NCBI GenBank assembly: GCA_024643655.1
Contig: JAHEMM010000023.1
Location: 1-34,199 of the forward strand
From: Chitinophagaceae bacterium
GTDB taxonomy: Bacteria > Bacteroidota > Bacteroidia > Chitinophagales > Chitinophagaceae
DNA length: 34,199 nt
Reading direction: 5' to 3'
Shown: positions 16,130 through 23,451 of the stretch, in pieces
Layout of the letters: each line of letters opens with the position of its first letter
How positions within the stretch are numbered: the first letter of the stretch is position 1
Made by a program: the position numbers and the translations under genes
Notes under the pieces: generated by a model
What the model was told of the DNA's origin: nothing
The model's database searches: none
Seen by the model: only the letters and a program-made list of their open reading frames with translations

Positions 16130-17707
16130 ATGCCTATTAGAATGACAGATGACCCCAATGACCCGAACCAAAACTACGATGATGGTGGCGGAGGCCGTCG
16201 AGGCCCTAATTTGCCTGGTGGTGGAGGTGGTCTTTTGTCTTTATTGCCATTGCTACTTAGCTTGTTTAAGGGTAAAGGAATAATATTTTTGCTTGTAATA
16301 GCGGCTGGTGCTTTTTTCTTATTTAAGAATGGCACTTGCAACGTAGCTGATGTAGCAAAAAATTTTTCACAAAGCGGATACAATTTTAGTAAAGAAGAAT
16401 TCAATAAAGCATCAGTTTATGAAGGATTGGAAAATGATGCAGAAAAAAATCCTTTGCCAGAGGCTGTTTCTCTCTTGAAATATGCACCGCAAAGACTTAA
16501 TCAGGGAGAGCAGGGAAGTTGTGTAGCCTGGAGTTGTGCTTATGCCTCACAAACAATTCTAACTGCTGCTGCAACTGGTGCTGACCCGAATTCAATTCGT
16601 TTCAGCCCTTCCTACTTATATAATCAAATAAAATTAGAGGGTTGTCAGGGTTCGTATTTGCAAAGAGCGATGGAGACGATGCGTAGTAATGGGGGTGTTC
16701 CATTAAGTCAATATCCATATAGCGATCAGGATTGTGATAGGGTGCCGGGTTCATCAGCTATTCAGGTTGGCAAACAAAATCTTATTCACGGTTTTACAAG
16801 AATTACAAATGGTGATAATGTGAATGAAATAAGTGTTCGTGGCATTAAAGAACATTTAAATAAGAATGCACCGGTTGCTATTGGCATGATGGTAGGTCAA
16901 AGTTTTATGCAGGAAATGATGGGAAAGGAGCTTTGGACTCCACAAGGTATGGATCAAAGCCAAATGGGAATGGGTGGTCATGCAATGAGTGTAATTGGTT
17001 ACGACGATAGAAAATTTGGTGGTGCTTTTCAGATTATGAATAGTTGGGGGCAAGATTGGGGTAAAGATGGTGTTGCTTGGGTTCGTTATGGTGATTTTAA
17101 AAACTACGTAAGGGAAGCGTATGGAATAGATCCATTACCGAAAAGGAGTAATGTAGCAAACATTCCGTTAGAATGTAGTATTGGATTAGTTAATAATGAT
17201 GGGAGCAAAAATATACCGCTGAGATTAGCCGCTAGTAATATTTTTCAAACAGCTTCTCCCATTTCAATCGGTACCCGGTTTAAAATGTCAATCGAAAATG
17301 CAACGGAGTGTTACATTTATGTTTTTGGCATGGAAACTGATAAAACAAGTTATGTGCTTTTCCCGTATTTAAAGCAGGGAGAAACTGTTTCTAAGCATTC
17401 GCCTTATTGTGGTATTACAGGTTATCGTTTATTTCCAAAAAGCCAATCGATGGAAGCTGATGCAATTGGAAACAAAGATTATATCGCTATTGTTATAAGT
17501 AGAGATGAATTAAACTATAATGAATTGAATGCCGCCATAAGCCGTAGTAGCCGACCGGATTATGCCGGAAAAGTCAATGAAGCTTTGCAAAGTATTTTAA
17601 TTACTTCGGCCAGCTATAATAACACTTCTGATGGAAAAATTTATTTTAAAGTTGATGCAAACAATAATAAAGCTGTAGCTTGTATAGTAGCTATAGATAA
17701 AATATAG
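16130..17707 (+). CDS. Membrane-anchored papain-like (C1-type) cysteine peptidase
   Basis: This 525-residue protein has four parts. Residues 1-48 are a Gly/Asp/Arg-rich cytoplasmic start. Residues 50-65 form one membrane helix (IIFLLVIAAGAFFLF). Residues of about 115-335 are a papain-fold peptidase with oxyanion Q125, nucleophile C131 (LNQGEQGSCVAWS), H284 (GGHAMSVIGYDD) and N304 (IMNSWGQDWG); the Q-to-C spacing of six equals papain. Residues of about 345-525 are a beta-rich domain that recalls DUF4384-type domains (YIYVFGMETDKTSYVLFP). No propeptide of the usual type is seen. Positive charges before the helix predict the catalytic part in the periplasm. It heads a tight three-gene unit with a thioredoxin-like protein and a DUF4442 protein. 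The target is unknown. Confidence 0.88.
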   Translation: MPIRMTDDPNDPNQNYDDGGGGRRGPNLPGGGGGLLSLLPLLLSLFKGKGIIFLLVIAAGAFFLFKNGTCNVADVAKNFSQSGYNFSKEEFNKASVYEGLENDAEKNPLPEAVSLLKYAPQRLNQGEQGSCVAWSCAYASQTILTAAATGADPNSIRFSPSYLYNQIKLEGCQGSYLQRAMETMRSNGGVPLSQYPYSDQDCDRVPGSSAIQVGKQNLIHGFTRITNGDNVNEISVRGIKEHLNKNAPVAIGMMVGQSFMQEMMGKELWTPQGMDQSQMGMGGHAMSVIGYDDRKFGGAFQIMNSWGQDWGKDGVAWVRYGDFKNYVREAYGIDPLPKRSNVANIPLECSIGLVNNDGSKNIPLRLAASNIFQTASPISIGTRFKMSIENATECYIYVFGMETDKTSYVLFPYLKQGETVSKHSPYCGITGYRLFPKSQSMEADAIGNKDYIAIVISRDELNYNELNAAISRSSRPDYAGKVNEALQSILITSASYNNTSDGKIYFKVDANNNKAVACIVAIDKI

Positions 17708-17710
17708 AAT

Positions 17711-18208
17711 ATGAAAAAAATAATGTTTTTAATTGTAGTCTTATTCTCAGCCAATACTGTGTTTTCGCAGGATATGAAAAATTTCAAGTTGTATAATCCG
17801 GAGGAGAATGCTAAAGAGGTAATTGCGACAAAAGTAAAAGAAGCGAAAAAGTCTGGAAAACATATCCTTATTCAGGTTGGAGGCAATTGGTGTGTATGGT
17901 GTGCAAGGTTTAATGATTTTGTAACCACAGATAAATCCATTGATTCATTGGTAAGTGTAAATTATGTAGTTTATCATATGAATTATAGCAAGGAAAATTA
18001 CAATAAAGAGCTTCTGAAGAAGTATAAGTTTCCGCAGCGATTTGGATTTCCGGTTTTTCTTATTTTAAATGAAGAAGGAGAGTTAATACATACCCAAAAT
18101 TCAGAGTATCTTGAATCTGGTAAAGGTTACGACAAAGATAAAGTAACAGCTTTTTTTAGAAATTGGAGTAAGAACGCCTTTGATGCTTCACAATACAATG
18201 AGAATTAA
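17711..18208 (+). CDS. Periplasmic thioredoxin-like protein
   Basis: A 165-residue protein with a signal peptide (MKKIMFLIVVLFSANTVFSQ) and one thioredoxin fold of the DUF255/thioredoxin_7 type. The redox motif is C61-V-W-C64, preceded by GGNW, and RFGFPVFLIL contains the conserved cis-proline. It begins three bases after the peptidase stop and ends directly against the next start, so it is surely cotranscribed. The peptidase has nine cysteines, so keeping its catalytic cysteine reduced or making its disulfides is a sensible guess at the role, but this is inference from position only. Confidence 0.88.
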   Translation: MKKIMFLIVVLFSANTVFSQDMKNFKLYNPEENAKEVIATKVKEAKKSGKHILIQVGGNWCVWCARFNDFVTTDKSIDSLVSVNYVVYHMNYSKENYNKELLKKYKFPQRFGFPVFLILNEEGELIHTQNSEYLESGKGYDKDKVTAFFRNWSKNAFDASQYNEN

Positions 18209-18700
18209 ATGAAACCCAATACAGCTTCTTTTTTAAAGACGATTAACAATTCTTTTAAGTTCAATATGTTTTTACTTACCAAATTACCGGCAGCTTATAT
18301 TGCCGGTGTAAGGGTAAGAGAAGCGAATGAAGAGAAATGTATTGCTTCTGTTCCTTATAAATGGCTTTCGCAAAACCCTTTTCGTTCTACATATTTCGCT
18401 TGTTTGAGTATGGCAGCGGAATTAAGTACTGGTGCACTAGCTATGGCTCATTTATACAAAAGAGATCCACCAGTATCAATGTTGGTTGTAAAAGTGGAAT
18501 CTGAATATTTTAAAAAAGCAGCTGGTAGAACCTATTTTACTTGTGAAGATGGAGGCCTTTTTGAAAAAGCGATTACTGATACAGTAACTAATGGAGAACC
18601 CGTTACAGTAAAAGCAAAATCAGTAGGAAAGAATAAGGAAGGTGATATTATAGCAGAATTTTATATTACCTGGTCATTCAAAGCTAAGAGCAAGCGATAA
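18209..18700 (+). CDS. DUF4442 hot-dog fold protein, possible thioesterase
   Basis: A 163-residue protein without signal peptide, therefore cytoplasmic. The sequence, including KWLSQNPFRSTYFACLSMAA and the beta-rich second half with VVKVESEYFKKAAGRTYF, fits DUF4442, a group of hot-dog fold proteins related to acyl-CoA thioesterases (PaaI-like). The ATG abuts the stop codon of the thioredoxin gene, with no spacer, suggesting translational coupling. No substrate can be inferred. It is unclear why a cytoplasmic thioesterase-like protein is coupled to two exported proteins. Fold assignment is good; enzymatic activity is not shown. Confidence 0.8.
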   Translation: MKPNTASFLKTINNSFKFNMFLLTKLPAAYIAGVRVREANEEKCIASVPYKWLSQNPFRSTYFACLSMAAELSTGALAMAHLYKRDPPVSMLVVKVESEYFKKAAGRTYFTCEDGGLFEKAITDTVTNGEPVTVKAKSVGKNKEGDIIAEFYITWSFKAKSKR

Positions 18701-18763
18701 ATTTTTAATGTAAAAAACATCTGATTAATACAGAATAGTACTTAATCATAAGGCATAACAATT

Positions 18764-20167
18764 ATGAAAATAGCATTTCACGGCGCAGCCAGAACAGTTA
18801 CAGGATCTAAACATCTCATTACTTTAAGTAGCGGTAAAAAAATTTTATTGGACTGTGGGATGTTTCAGGGAATGGGAAAAGAAACACTTGTTTTAAATAA
18901 CGATCTGGGTTTTGATGCAGCTTCGGTTGATGTAATGGTGCTTTCACATGCACATATTGATCATAGCGGATTGATTCCAAAATTAGTCAAAGAAGGATTT
19001 CGTGGAAAAATTTTCTGTACACCTGCCACAGAAGATCTTGCAAATGTATTATTGGAAGATTCGGCACATATTCAGGAAAGTGATGTTCGCTATATTAATA
19101 AAAAAAGAGCGGTAGAAGGACAACCTTATGTGCAGCCACTTTATACTAGTGATGATGCCAGAAAAGCAACTGAGCATTTTGTAGCTGTACAGTATAACGA
19201 ATGGCGAACTATACTTGAAGGAGTGCAGGTTTTATTTACTGATGCCGGACATATTATTGGAAGTGCTTGTGTGCATTTAAAAGTTTCAGAGAATGGTAAA
19301 ACAGAACAAATCACATTTAGTGGCGATATCGGCAGATATAGAGATATCATTTTAAAATCTCCTCAAGAGTTTGGACAGGCAGATTATATTATAATGGAAT
19401 CTACTTATGGAAATAGCTTGCATGAAATGCAATATACTACGCCTAATCATTTATTAGAATGGATTGAAAAGGTATGTGTACATAGAAAAGGAAAGTTGAT
19501 AATACCTGCTTTTAGCGTAGGAAGAACGCAGGAGATTTTATATGCATTAAATCAGTTAGAGCTTGAAAGAAGACTACCTCAAATTGATTATTATTTGGAT
19601 AGCCCTTTAAGTATAAAAGCAACTGATATTATTAAACGTTATCCTGATTATTTTAATAGAAAAATTCAAAAAGTTCTGGAAGTTGATAATGACCCATTTA
19701 GTTTTCCAGGTTTAAAATATATTCAATCTGTTGACCAAAGTAAGATGTTGAATTTTCAAAACGATCCTTGTGTTATCATTTCTGCAAGTGGAATGGCTGA
19801 AGCAGGACGAGTAAAACACCATATAAGTAACAATGTAGAAAACAGTCGGAATGCAGTTTTAATGACTGGATATTGCGAACCTAATTCATTAGGAGCAAGG
19901 CTGCAATCTGGCGCAAAAGAAGTTGGCATATTTGGTGTATCACATGAAGTAAATGCTGAAGTTGGTTCCATCCGTAGTATGAGTGCACACGGTGATTATG
20001 AAGATATGTCACAATGGTTGGCTTGTCAGAACCCTCGTAGTGTAAAACGTCTGTTTCTTGTGCACGGGGAATTTGATGTACAACAAGATTTTAAATCCCG
20101 ACTCATAAAAAAGGGCTTTGTAGATGTTGAAATTCCTGAGTTGCATTATGAAACTGGGTTATCTTAA
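18764..20167 (+). CDS. MBL-fold beta-CASP RNA-processing enzyme
   Basis: A 467-residue cytoplasmic metallo-beta-lactamase fold enzyme of the beta-CASP branch, which includes the CPSF-73-like RNases. The zinc ligands are in SHAHIDHSGL (H62, H64, D66, H67), followed by DAGHIIGSACV, FSGDIGRY, the beta-CASP SASGMAEAGR block and the late SAHGDYEDM and LFLVHGEF. The length matches stand-alone bacterial members such as Thermus TTHA0252-type nucleases. It likely cleaves RNA endo- or exonucleolytically; which RNA is unknown. It is not RNase J, which is about 550 residues and has an extra C-terminal domain. It ends before a strong terminator. Confidence 0.92.
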   Translation: MKIAFHGAARTVTGSKHLITLSSGKKILLDCGMFQGMGKETLVLNNDLGFDAASVDVMVLSHAHIDHSGLIPKLVKEGFRGKIFCTPATEDLANVLLEDSAHIQESDVRYINKKRAVEGQPYVQPLYTSDDARKATEHFVAVQYNEWRTILEGVQVLFTDAGHIIGSACVHLKVSENGKTEQITFSGDIGRYRDIILKSPQEFGQADYIIMESTYGNSLHEMQYTTPNHLLEWIEKVCVHRKGKLIIPAFSVGRTQEILYALNQLELERRLPQIDYYLDSPLSIKATDIIKRYPDYFNRKIQKVLEVDNDPFSFPGLKYIQSVDQSKMLNFQNDPCVIISASGMAEAGRVKHHISNNVENSRNAVLMTGYCEPNSLGARLQSGAKEVGIFGVSHEVNAEVGSIRSMSAHGDYEDMSQWLACQNPRSVKRLFLVHGEFDVQQDFKSRLIKKGFVDVEIPELHYETGLS

Positions 20168-20240
20168 TCTTCAAAATACAAAAAACTGACAGAGGTATTC
20201 TCCTATTTGAACATATTGCTAAAAGATCTATTGCTTTTAT

Positions 20241-20271
20241 AAAATACTCCCTCAAAACGGGAGTATTTTTG
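20241..20271 (+). terminator. Terminator downstream of the beta-CASP gene
   Basis: AAAATACTCCC (20241-20251) and GGGAGTATTTT (20259-20269) form an 11-pair perfect stem with a seven-base loop, ending in T residues, about 74 bases after the stop codon. Confidence 0.9.
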
Positions 20272-20294
20272 TGTTAGAATAGGTTGAAATCCAT

Positions 20295-20302
20295 TATTTT
20301 TG
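20295..20302 (+). promoter_or_regulatory. tRNA-Met -7 promoter box
   Basis: TATTTTTG matches TAnnTTTG exactly and ends nine bases before the mature tRNA, as expected. A TTTG at 20268-20271 is upstream at 23 bases, slightly longer than usual. Confidence 0.65.
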
Positions 20303-20311
20303 CCGCCCGAT

Positions 20312-20385
20312 GCCGGGGTAGCTCAGCTGGTTAGAGCACAGGATTCATAACCCTGAGGTCGGCAGTTCAAGTCTGCTCCCCGGTA
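20312..20385 (+). tRNA. tRNA-Met (anticodon CAT), elongator type
   Basis: A 74-base cloverleaf: acceptor GCCGGGG/CCCCGGT, D-stem GCTC/GAGC, anticodon loop TTCATAA, T-stem GGCAG/CTGCT with loop TTCAAGT, discriminator A, and no encoded CCA. The C11-G24 pair marks it as an elongator, because initiators carry A11-U24. The D-arm GCTCAGCTGGTTAGAGC also matches elongator tRNA-Met. A tRNA-Ile2 with a lysidine-modified CAT is not excluded but is less likely. Two features are odd: position 31 (A) faces position 39 (C), leaving the last anticodon-stem pair unformed, and pair 1-72 is a G-U wobble. Confidence 0.9.
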
Positions 20386-20389
20386 CATT

Positions 20390-20420
20390 AAAAGCTCCTA
20401 AATGGAGCTTTTTTATTTTT
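20390..20420 (+). terminator. tRNA-Met terminator
   Basis: AAAAGCTCC (20390-20398), loop TAAAT, GGAGCTTTT (20404-20412) and further T residues, immediately after the tRNA. Confidence 0.92.
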
Positions 20421-20438
20421 TAAAGCAGAAATTTGAAT

Positions 20439-21032
20439 ATGATTTCAATTCGACTTGCTAAACCATCAGATGCGGTGGCTATACTTGATATTTATAGTCC
20501 ATACATCAAACATACTTCTCTCACTTTTGAAACTGAAGTGCCAACTGAAAAAGCTTTCGCCGAAAGAATTGAAAAATATCTTGAGAAGTGGCCATGGTTG
20601 GTTTGCGAAATCAATGATGTGATCACTGGTTATGCTTATGCTTCTTTATATAGGGAAAGATCAGGCTACCAATGGAGTGTTGAGTGTTCAGTTTATATCA
20701 AGGAAGAAAATCAACAATCCGGAATGGGAAAAGCACTTTACGTTTCATTATTTGAAATACTTAGAAGGCAAGGGTATAACAATGTTTATGCAGTCATCAA
20801 TTTGCCAAATGATAAAAGTGTAGCTTTTCATGAAAAATGTGGATTTGCACATTTTGCTACTTTCGAGAATGTTGGATACAAATTGGGCCAATGGAAAAAT
20901 GTAGGTTGGTGGCGATTAATAATTAATGATTTTTTAATAGAGCCGGCGTCACCTACTTTGTTTTCAATATTAAATAAAGATTTTCTTAAAACATTGCTAG
21001 AAGAAAAAGCATTACTTATTAATAAAAGATAA
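20439..21032 (+). CDS. GNAT-family N-acetyltransferase (phosphinothricin acetyltransferase-like)
   Basis: A 197-residue cytoplasmic acetyltransferase that uses acetyl-CoA. The start RLAKPSDAVAILDIYSPYI, the central VECSVYIKEENQQSGMGKAL with the pyrophosphate-binding QSGMGKA (residues 93-99), and AFHEKCGFAHFATFENVGYK fit the PAT/ArsN-like branch of GNAT. That branch acetylates amino-acid-like compounds such as phosphinothricin or methionine sulfoximine. A C-terminal extension of about 40 residues follows the usual end. The ATG at 20439 is preferred over the TTG at 20433. The gene follows the tRNA terminator and is convergent, with a nine-base gap, with the aminotransferase gene. The substrate is not known. 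Confidence 0.87.
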   Translation: MISIRLAKPSDAVAILDIYSPYIKHTSLTFETEVPTEKAFAERIEKYLEKWPWLVCEINDVITGYAYASLYRERSGYQWSVECSVYIKEENQQSGMGKALYVSLFEILRRQGYNNVYAVINLPNDKSVAFHEKCGFAHFATFENVGYKLGQWKNVGWWRLIINDFLIEPASPTLFSILNKDFLKTLLEEKALLINKR

Positions 21033-21041
21033 ACAATAATA

Positions 21042-22274
21042 TTATTGCTGCGCTTGTAATTTATTAGTTACGGTCACTGTTTCTACTCTTCCTGGATAGA
21101 TTTCCAAAGCCTTTTCTAAACAATCCATAGCAGCATTTAGCGACTCAAGATTTAGTACATAAGCTAATCGAACTTCATTTTTTCCAAGTCCAGGAGTTCC
21201 ATAAAAACCAGTTGCAGGTGCCAGCATTACCGTCTGATTGTTTAAAGAAAATTCTTCCAAAAGCCATTGGCAAAATTTATCACTATCATCAATTGGCAAT
21301 TTTGCGATTGCATAAAATGCGCCGCCAGGGTTAGGGCAAAATACGCCGGGCATTTTGTTTAATCGTTCAATCATTAAGTTTCTGCGACTTAAATATTCTG
21401 CCTTTGGTGCTTCAAAATAGCTTTCCGGCAGATCAACTGCTGCTTCGCCCATTATTTGAGCCAAACCAGGAGGGCTTAATCTTGCTTGTGCAAACTTCAT
21501 TGCGGTATCATACACTGCCTTGTTTTTTGTAACTAATGCGCCAAGTCTGGCACCACAAGCACTGTATCGTTTAGAAATTGTATCCATTAGCACTACATGT
21601 TGTTCTAGTCCTTCAAGATGCATGGCACTTACATAGTCGCCATCGTAGCAAAATTCCCTGTAAGCTTCATCGCTAAAGAGATACAAATTATGTTTGATAC
21701 AGATATCTTTTAATGCATCCATTTCTTCCCGACTATATAGATAGCCTGTTGGATTATTCGGACTGCAAATAACTATTGCTTTGGTGTTGTTAGAAATTAC
21801 TTTTTCAAAATCTGATATAGGAGGCAAAGCGAAACCAGTTTCAATACTAGAAGTTATTGGAATTACATGTACACCTGCTGCACAGGCGAAGCCATTGTAA
21901 TTTGCATAAAAGGGTTCGGGAATAATTACTTCATCGCCGGGGTTAAGACAAGAAAAAAAACCAAATTGTATAGCTTCGCTACCACCAGTTGTTATCATGA
22001 TCTGATCTGGCGTTAGGGATATACCAACACCTTTATAGTATTCAACCAATTTACGGCGGTAACTTTCATTACCAGCACTATGGCTGTATTCCAATGTTGT
22101 AATATTTGCGTTTCGCACAGCATCCAGAATGGCTGGCGGTGTTTCTATATCAGGTTGTCCAATATTGAGGTGATATACTTTAACACCTTTTTTCTTAGCT
22201 GCTTCTGCATAGGGAACTAATTTTCTTATCGGCGAAGCAGGCATTTGATTACCGCGGTTAGAGATTGTAAGCAT
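21042..22274 (-). CDS. Pyridoxal-phosphate-dependent class I/II aminotransferase
   Basis: A 410-residue fold-type I aminotransferase, related to aspartate and aromatic aminotransferases. The motifs are GGSEAIQFGF (near residue 97), SPNNPTG (171-177), DEAYREF with D202, and the PLP lysine in DTISKRYSACGARLG (K235), followed by the R242 that binds phosphate. It interconverts an amino acid and a 2-oxo acid in the cytoplasm, but the substrate cannot be read from sequence. The TACCTTTG box at 22279-22286 ends four bases before the ATG at 22274, hence an unusually short or absent leader. No terminator is seen before the convergent GNAT gene. Confidence 0.92.
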   Translation of the reverse strand: MLTISNRGNQMPASPIRKLVPYAEAAKKKGVKVYHLNIGQPDIETPPAILDAVRNANITTLEYSHSAGNESYRRKLVEYYKGVGISLTPDQIMITTGGSEAIQFGFFSCLNPGDEVIIPEPFYANYNGFACAAGVHVIPITSSIETGFALPPISDFEKVISNNTKAIVICSPNNPTGYLYSREEMDALKDICIKHNLYLFSDEAYREFCYDGDYVSAMHLEGLEQHVVLMDTISKRYSACGARLGALVTKNKAVYDTAMKFAQARLSPPGLAQIMGEAAVDLPESYFEAPKAEYLSRRNLMIERLNKMPGVFCPNPGGAFYAIAKLPIDDSDKFCQWLLEEFSLNNQTVMLAPATGFYGTPGLGKNEVRLAYVLNLESLNAAMDCLEKALEIYPGRVETVTVTNKLQAQQ

Positions 22275-22278
22275 TGAA

Positions 22279-22286
22279 CAAAGGTA
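22279..22286 (-). promoter_or_regulatory. Aminotransferase -7 box abutting the start codon
   Basis: TACCTTTG on the minus strand matches TAnnTTTG exactly and ends four bases before the ATG. With the usual distance from this box to the transcription start, the mRNA would begin at or within a few bases of the ATG. Confidence 0.55.
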
Positions 22287-22355
22287 AGGAGTGAAAGGAA
22301 TTATTGAGGAATTTGATCTTTTTGATAATTTAATTTGTATAAATTGGTTAAATGA

Positions 22356-22387
22356 AAAAACCCTTTCGATTTTTCGAAAGGGTTTTT
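22356..22387 (-). terminator. Terminator downstream of the DUF1573 pair
   Basis: AAAAACCCTTTCGA (22356-22369) and TCGAAAGGGTTTTT (22374-22387) are perfect 14-base complements with a TTTT loop, with T residues on the minus strand after the hairpin. It follows the stop at 22407. Confidence 0.9.
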
Positions 22388-22406
22388 AAAAAAGTTAAGA
22401 TTCGGA

Positions 22407-22829
22407 TTAGCGATTACCCTTCTCTTTTTTTATATAAGAATCATAAGCCTCTGTGGTTAATACCTCTCCTTTAATATGCACAACTTTTGTAGCATCAATT
22501 CCAGCAAGTTTTATAGTTACATCTTTAGAAAATGGAGCAACTGCAGCCGCATTATATTCTACTTTGATCTTACCTGTTTCGCCAGGCATAATTGGTTCAG
22601 TAGGCTTTTCAGGTGTTGTACAACCGCAAGAGGCCATTACACTTTCTACCACGATTGGTTTGTCTGTTATATTTTTTACTTCAAATACATAATTAACTGG
22701 AACACCCTGCTTTACTTTTCCGAAATCATGAGTTTCAGTATTAACTTTAATTACTTCATCCGCTTTTGGTTGTGCAAAAACACCAAGTGTAAATAAAAAT
22801 GCTGCTGCTAATAAAATTGTCTTCTTCAT
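22407..22829 (-). CDS. DUF1573 domain protein, secreted (shorter paralogue)
   Basis: A 140-residue exported protein: signal peptide MKKTILLAAAFLFTLGVFAQ, then one DUF1573 domain, an immunoglobulin-like beta sandwich common in Bacteroidota. The hallmark is the doublet cysteine motif ASCGCTTPE (C68, C70), between THDFGKVKQG and GETGKIKVEYN. The two cysteines could bind metal or be modified; the function of the family is unknown. It lies 12 bases downstream of a closely related gene on the same strand, and a strong terminator follows, so the two form one transcription unit from a tandem duplication. Confidence 0.88.
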   Translation of the reverse strand: MKKTILLAAAFLFTLGVFAQPKADEVIKVNTETHDFGKVKQGVPVNYVFEVKNITDKPIVVESVMASCGCTTPEKPTEPIMPGETGKIKVEYNAAAVAPFSKDVTIKLAGIDATKVVHIKGEVLTTEAYDSYIKKEKGNR

Positions 22830-22841
22830 AATTGATAAAAT

Positions 22842-23330
22842 TTAAAAGGATTGTTTTTTTAAGAAATCTATAGAGGCATTAGCTGGGGCAGAACCTTCTG
22901 GTGCTTTCCATACTGTACCTTTTATTCTTATTTGTTTTGATTGATTAGAATTATATGTTATTGTAATAAACTTGTCAAAAACGCCTTCAGCAGCAGCATT
23001 ATAACCCACTTTAATCTGGGCAGTAGTTCCAGGTGCTATAGGTTCTTGGCTCCATTCTGGTGTGGTACATCCGCAACTTGCTTGTACATTATCAAGCTTC
23101 AAAGCTGTTTTACCTGCATTTTTTATTTCAAAACTGTAGTAAACCGGTTTTCCTTGTGGGATTTTAGAAAAATCATGTTCAGTTTCTTTTAACTGCAGAG
23201 GATCCTCAACTGGTACTTTTTGCTGCTCTTGTTTGTTCGGTACATCATGGTCATGGCCTTCATGCCCTGTTTGTGCAGGTAAAATAGTTGCAAAACCAAA
23301 AGCTAAACCAAGTAAGATTATTTTTTTCAT
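22842..23330 (-). CDS. DUF1573 domain protein, secreted, with His-rich start (longer paralogue)
   Basis: A 162-residue exported protein. The start at 23330 gives a clean signal peptide (MKKIILLGLAFGFATILPAQ); an ATG at 23390 upstream would add 20 residues before it and is rejected. The mature start has the His/Asp cluster GHEGHDHD (residues 22-29), which could bind metal. One DUF1573 domain follows with ASCGCTTPE (C86, C88), as in the shorter paralogue downstream. Both genes are presumably cotranscribed. It is divergent from the dehydrogenase E1 gene. The biological role is unknown. Confidence 0.87.
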   Translation of the reverse strand: MKKIILLGLAFGFATILPAQTGHEGHDHDVPNKQEQQKVPVEDPLQLKETEHDFSKIPQGKPVYYSFEIKNAGKTALKLDNVQASCGCTTPEWSQEPIAPGTTAQIKVGYNAAAEGVFDKFITITYNSNQSKQIRIKGTVWKAPEGSAPANASIDFLKKQSF

Positions 23331-23439
23331 TAATAAAATTTCGGAGCTAAAAGTACAAAACAGATGCGACATTATATATATCAGTTGCAATCTATTTCAG
23401 GTATTTTTTTAAACAAGTAATTCGGCTAACCAAAGTTCT

Positions 23440-23447
23440 TATTTTTG
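23440..23447 (+). promoter_or_regulatory. E1 gene -7 box abutting the start codon
   Basis: TATTTTTG matches TAnnTTTG exactly and ends four bases before the ATG at 23452, predicting a leaderless or almost leaderless transcript. No -33 TTTG is evident at the usual distance. Confidence 0.55.
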
Positions 23448-23451
23448 TGAC

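Noticed and set aside
16174-16404. Minus-strand Pro-rich open frame opposite the start of the papain-like gene
   Set aside because: The proline run is the complement of the glycine-rich region of the real gene.
23331-23390. Twenty-residue extension before the DUF1573 signal peptide
   Set aside because: The shorter start gives a clean signal peptide directly; the extension would bury it.
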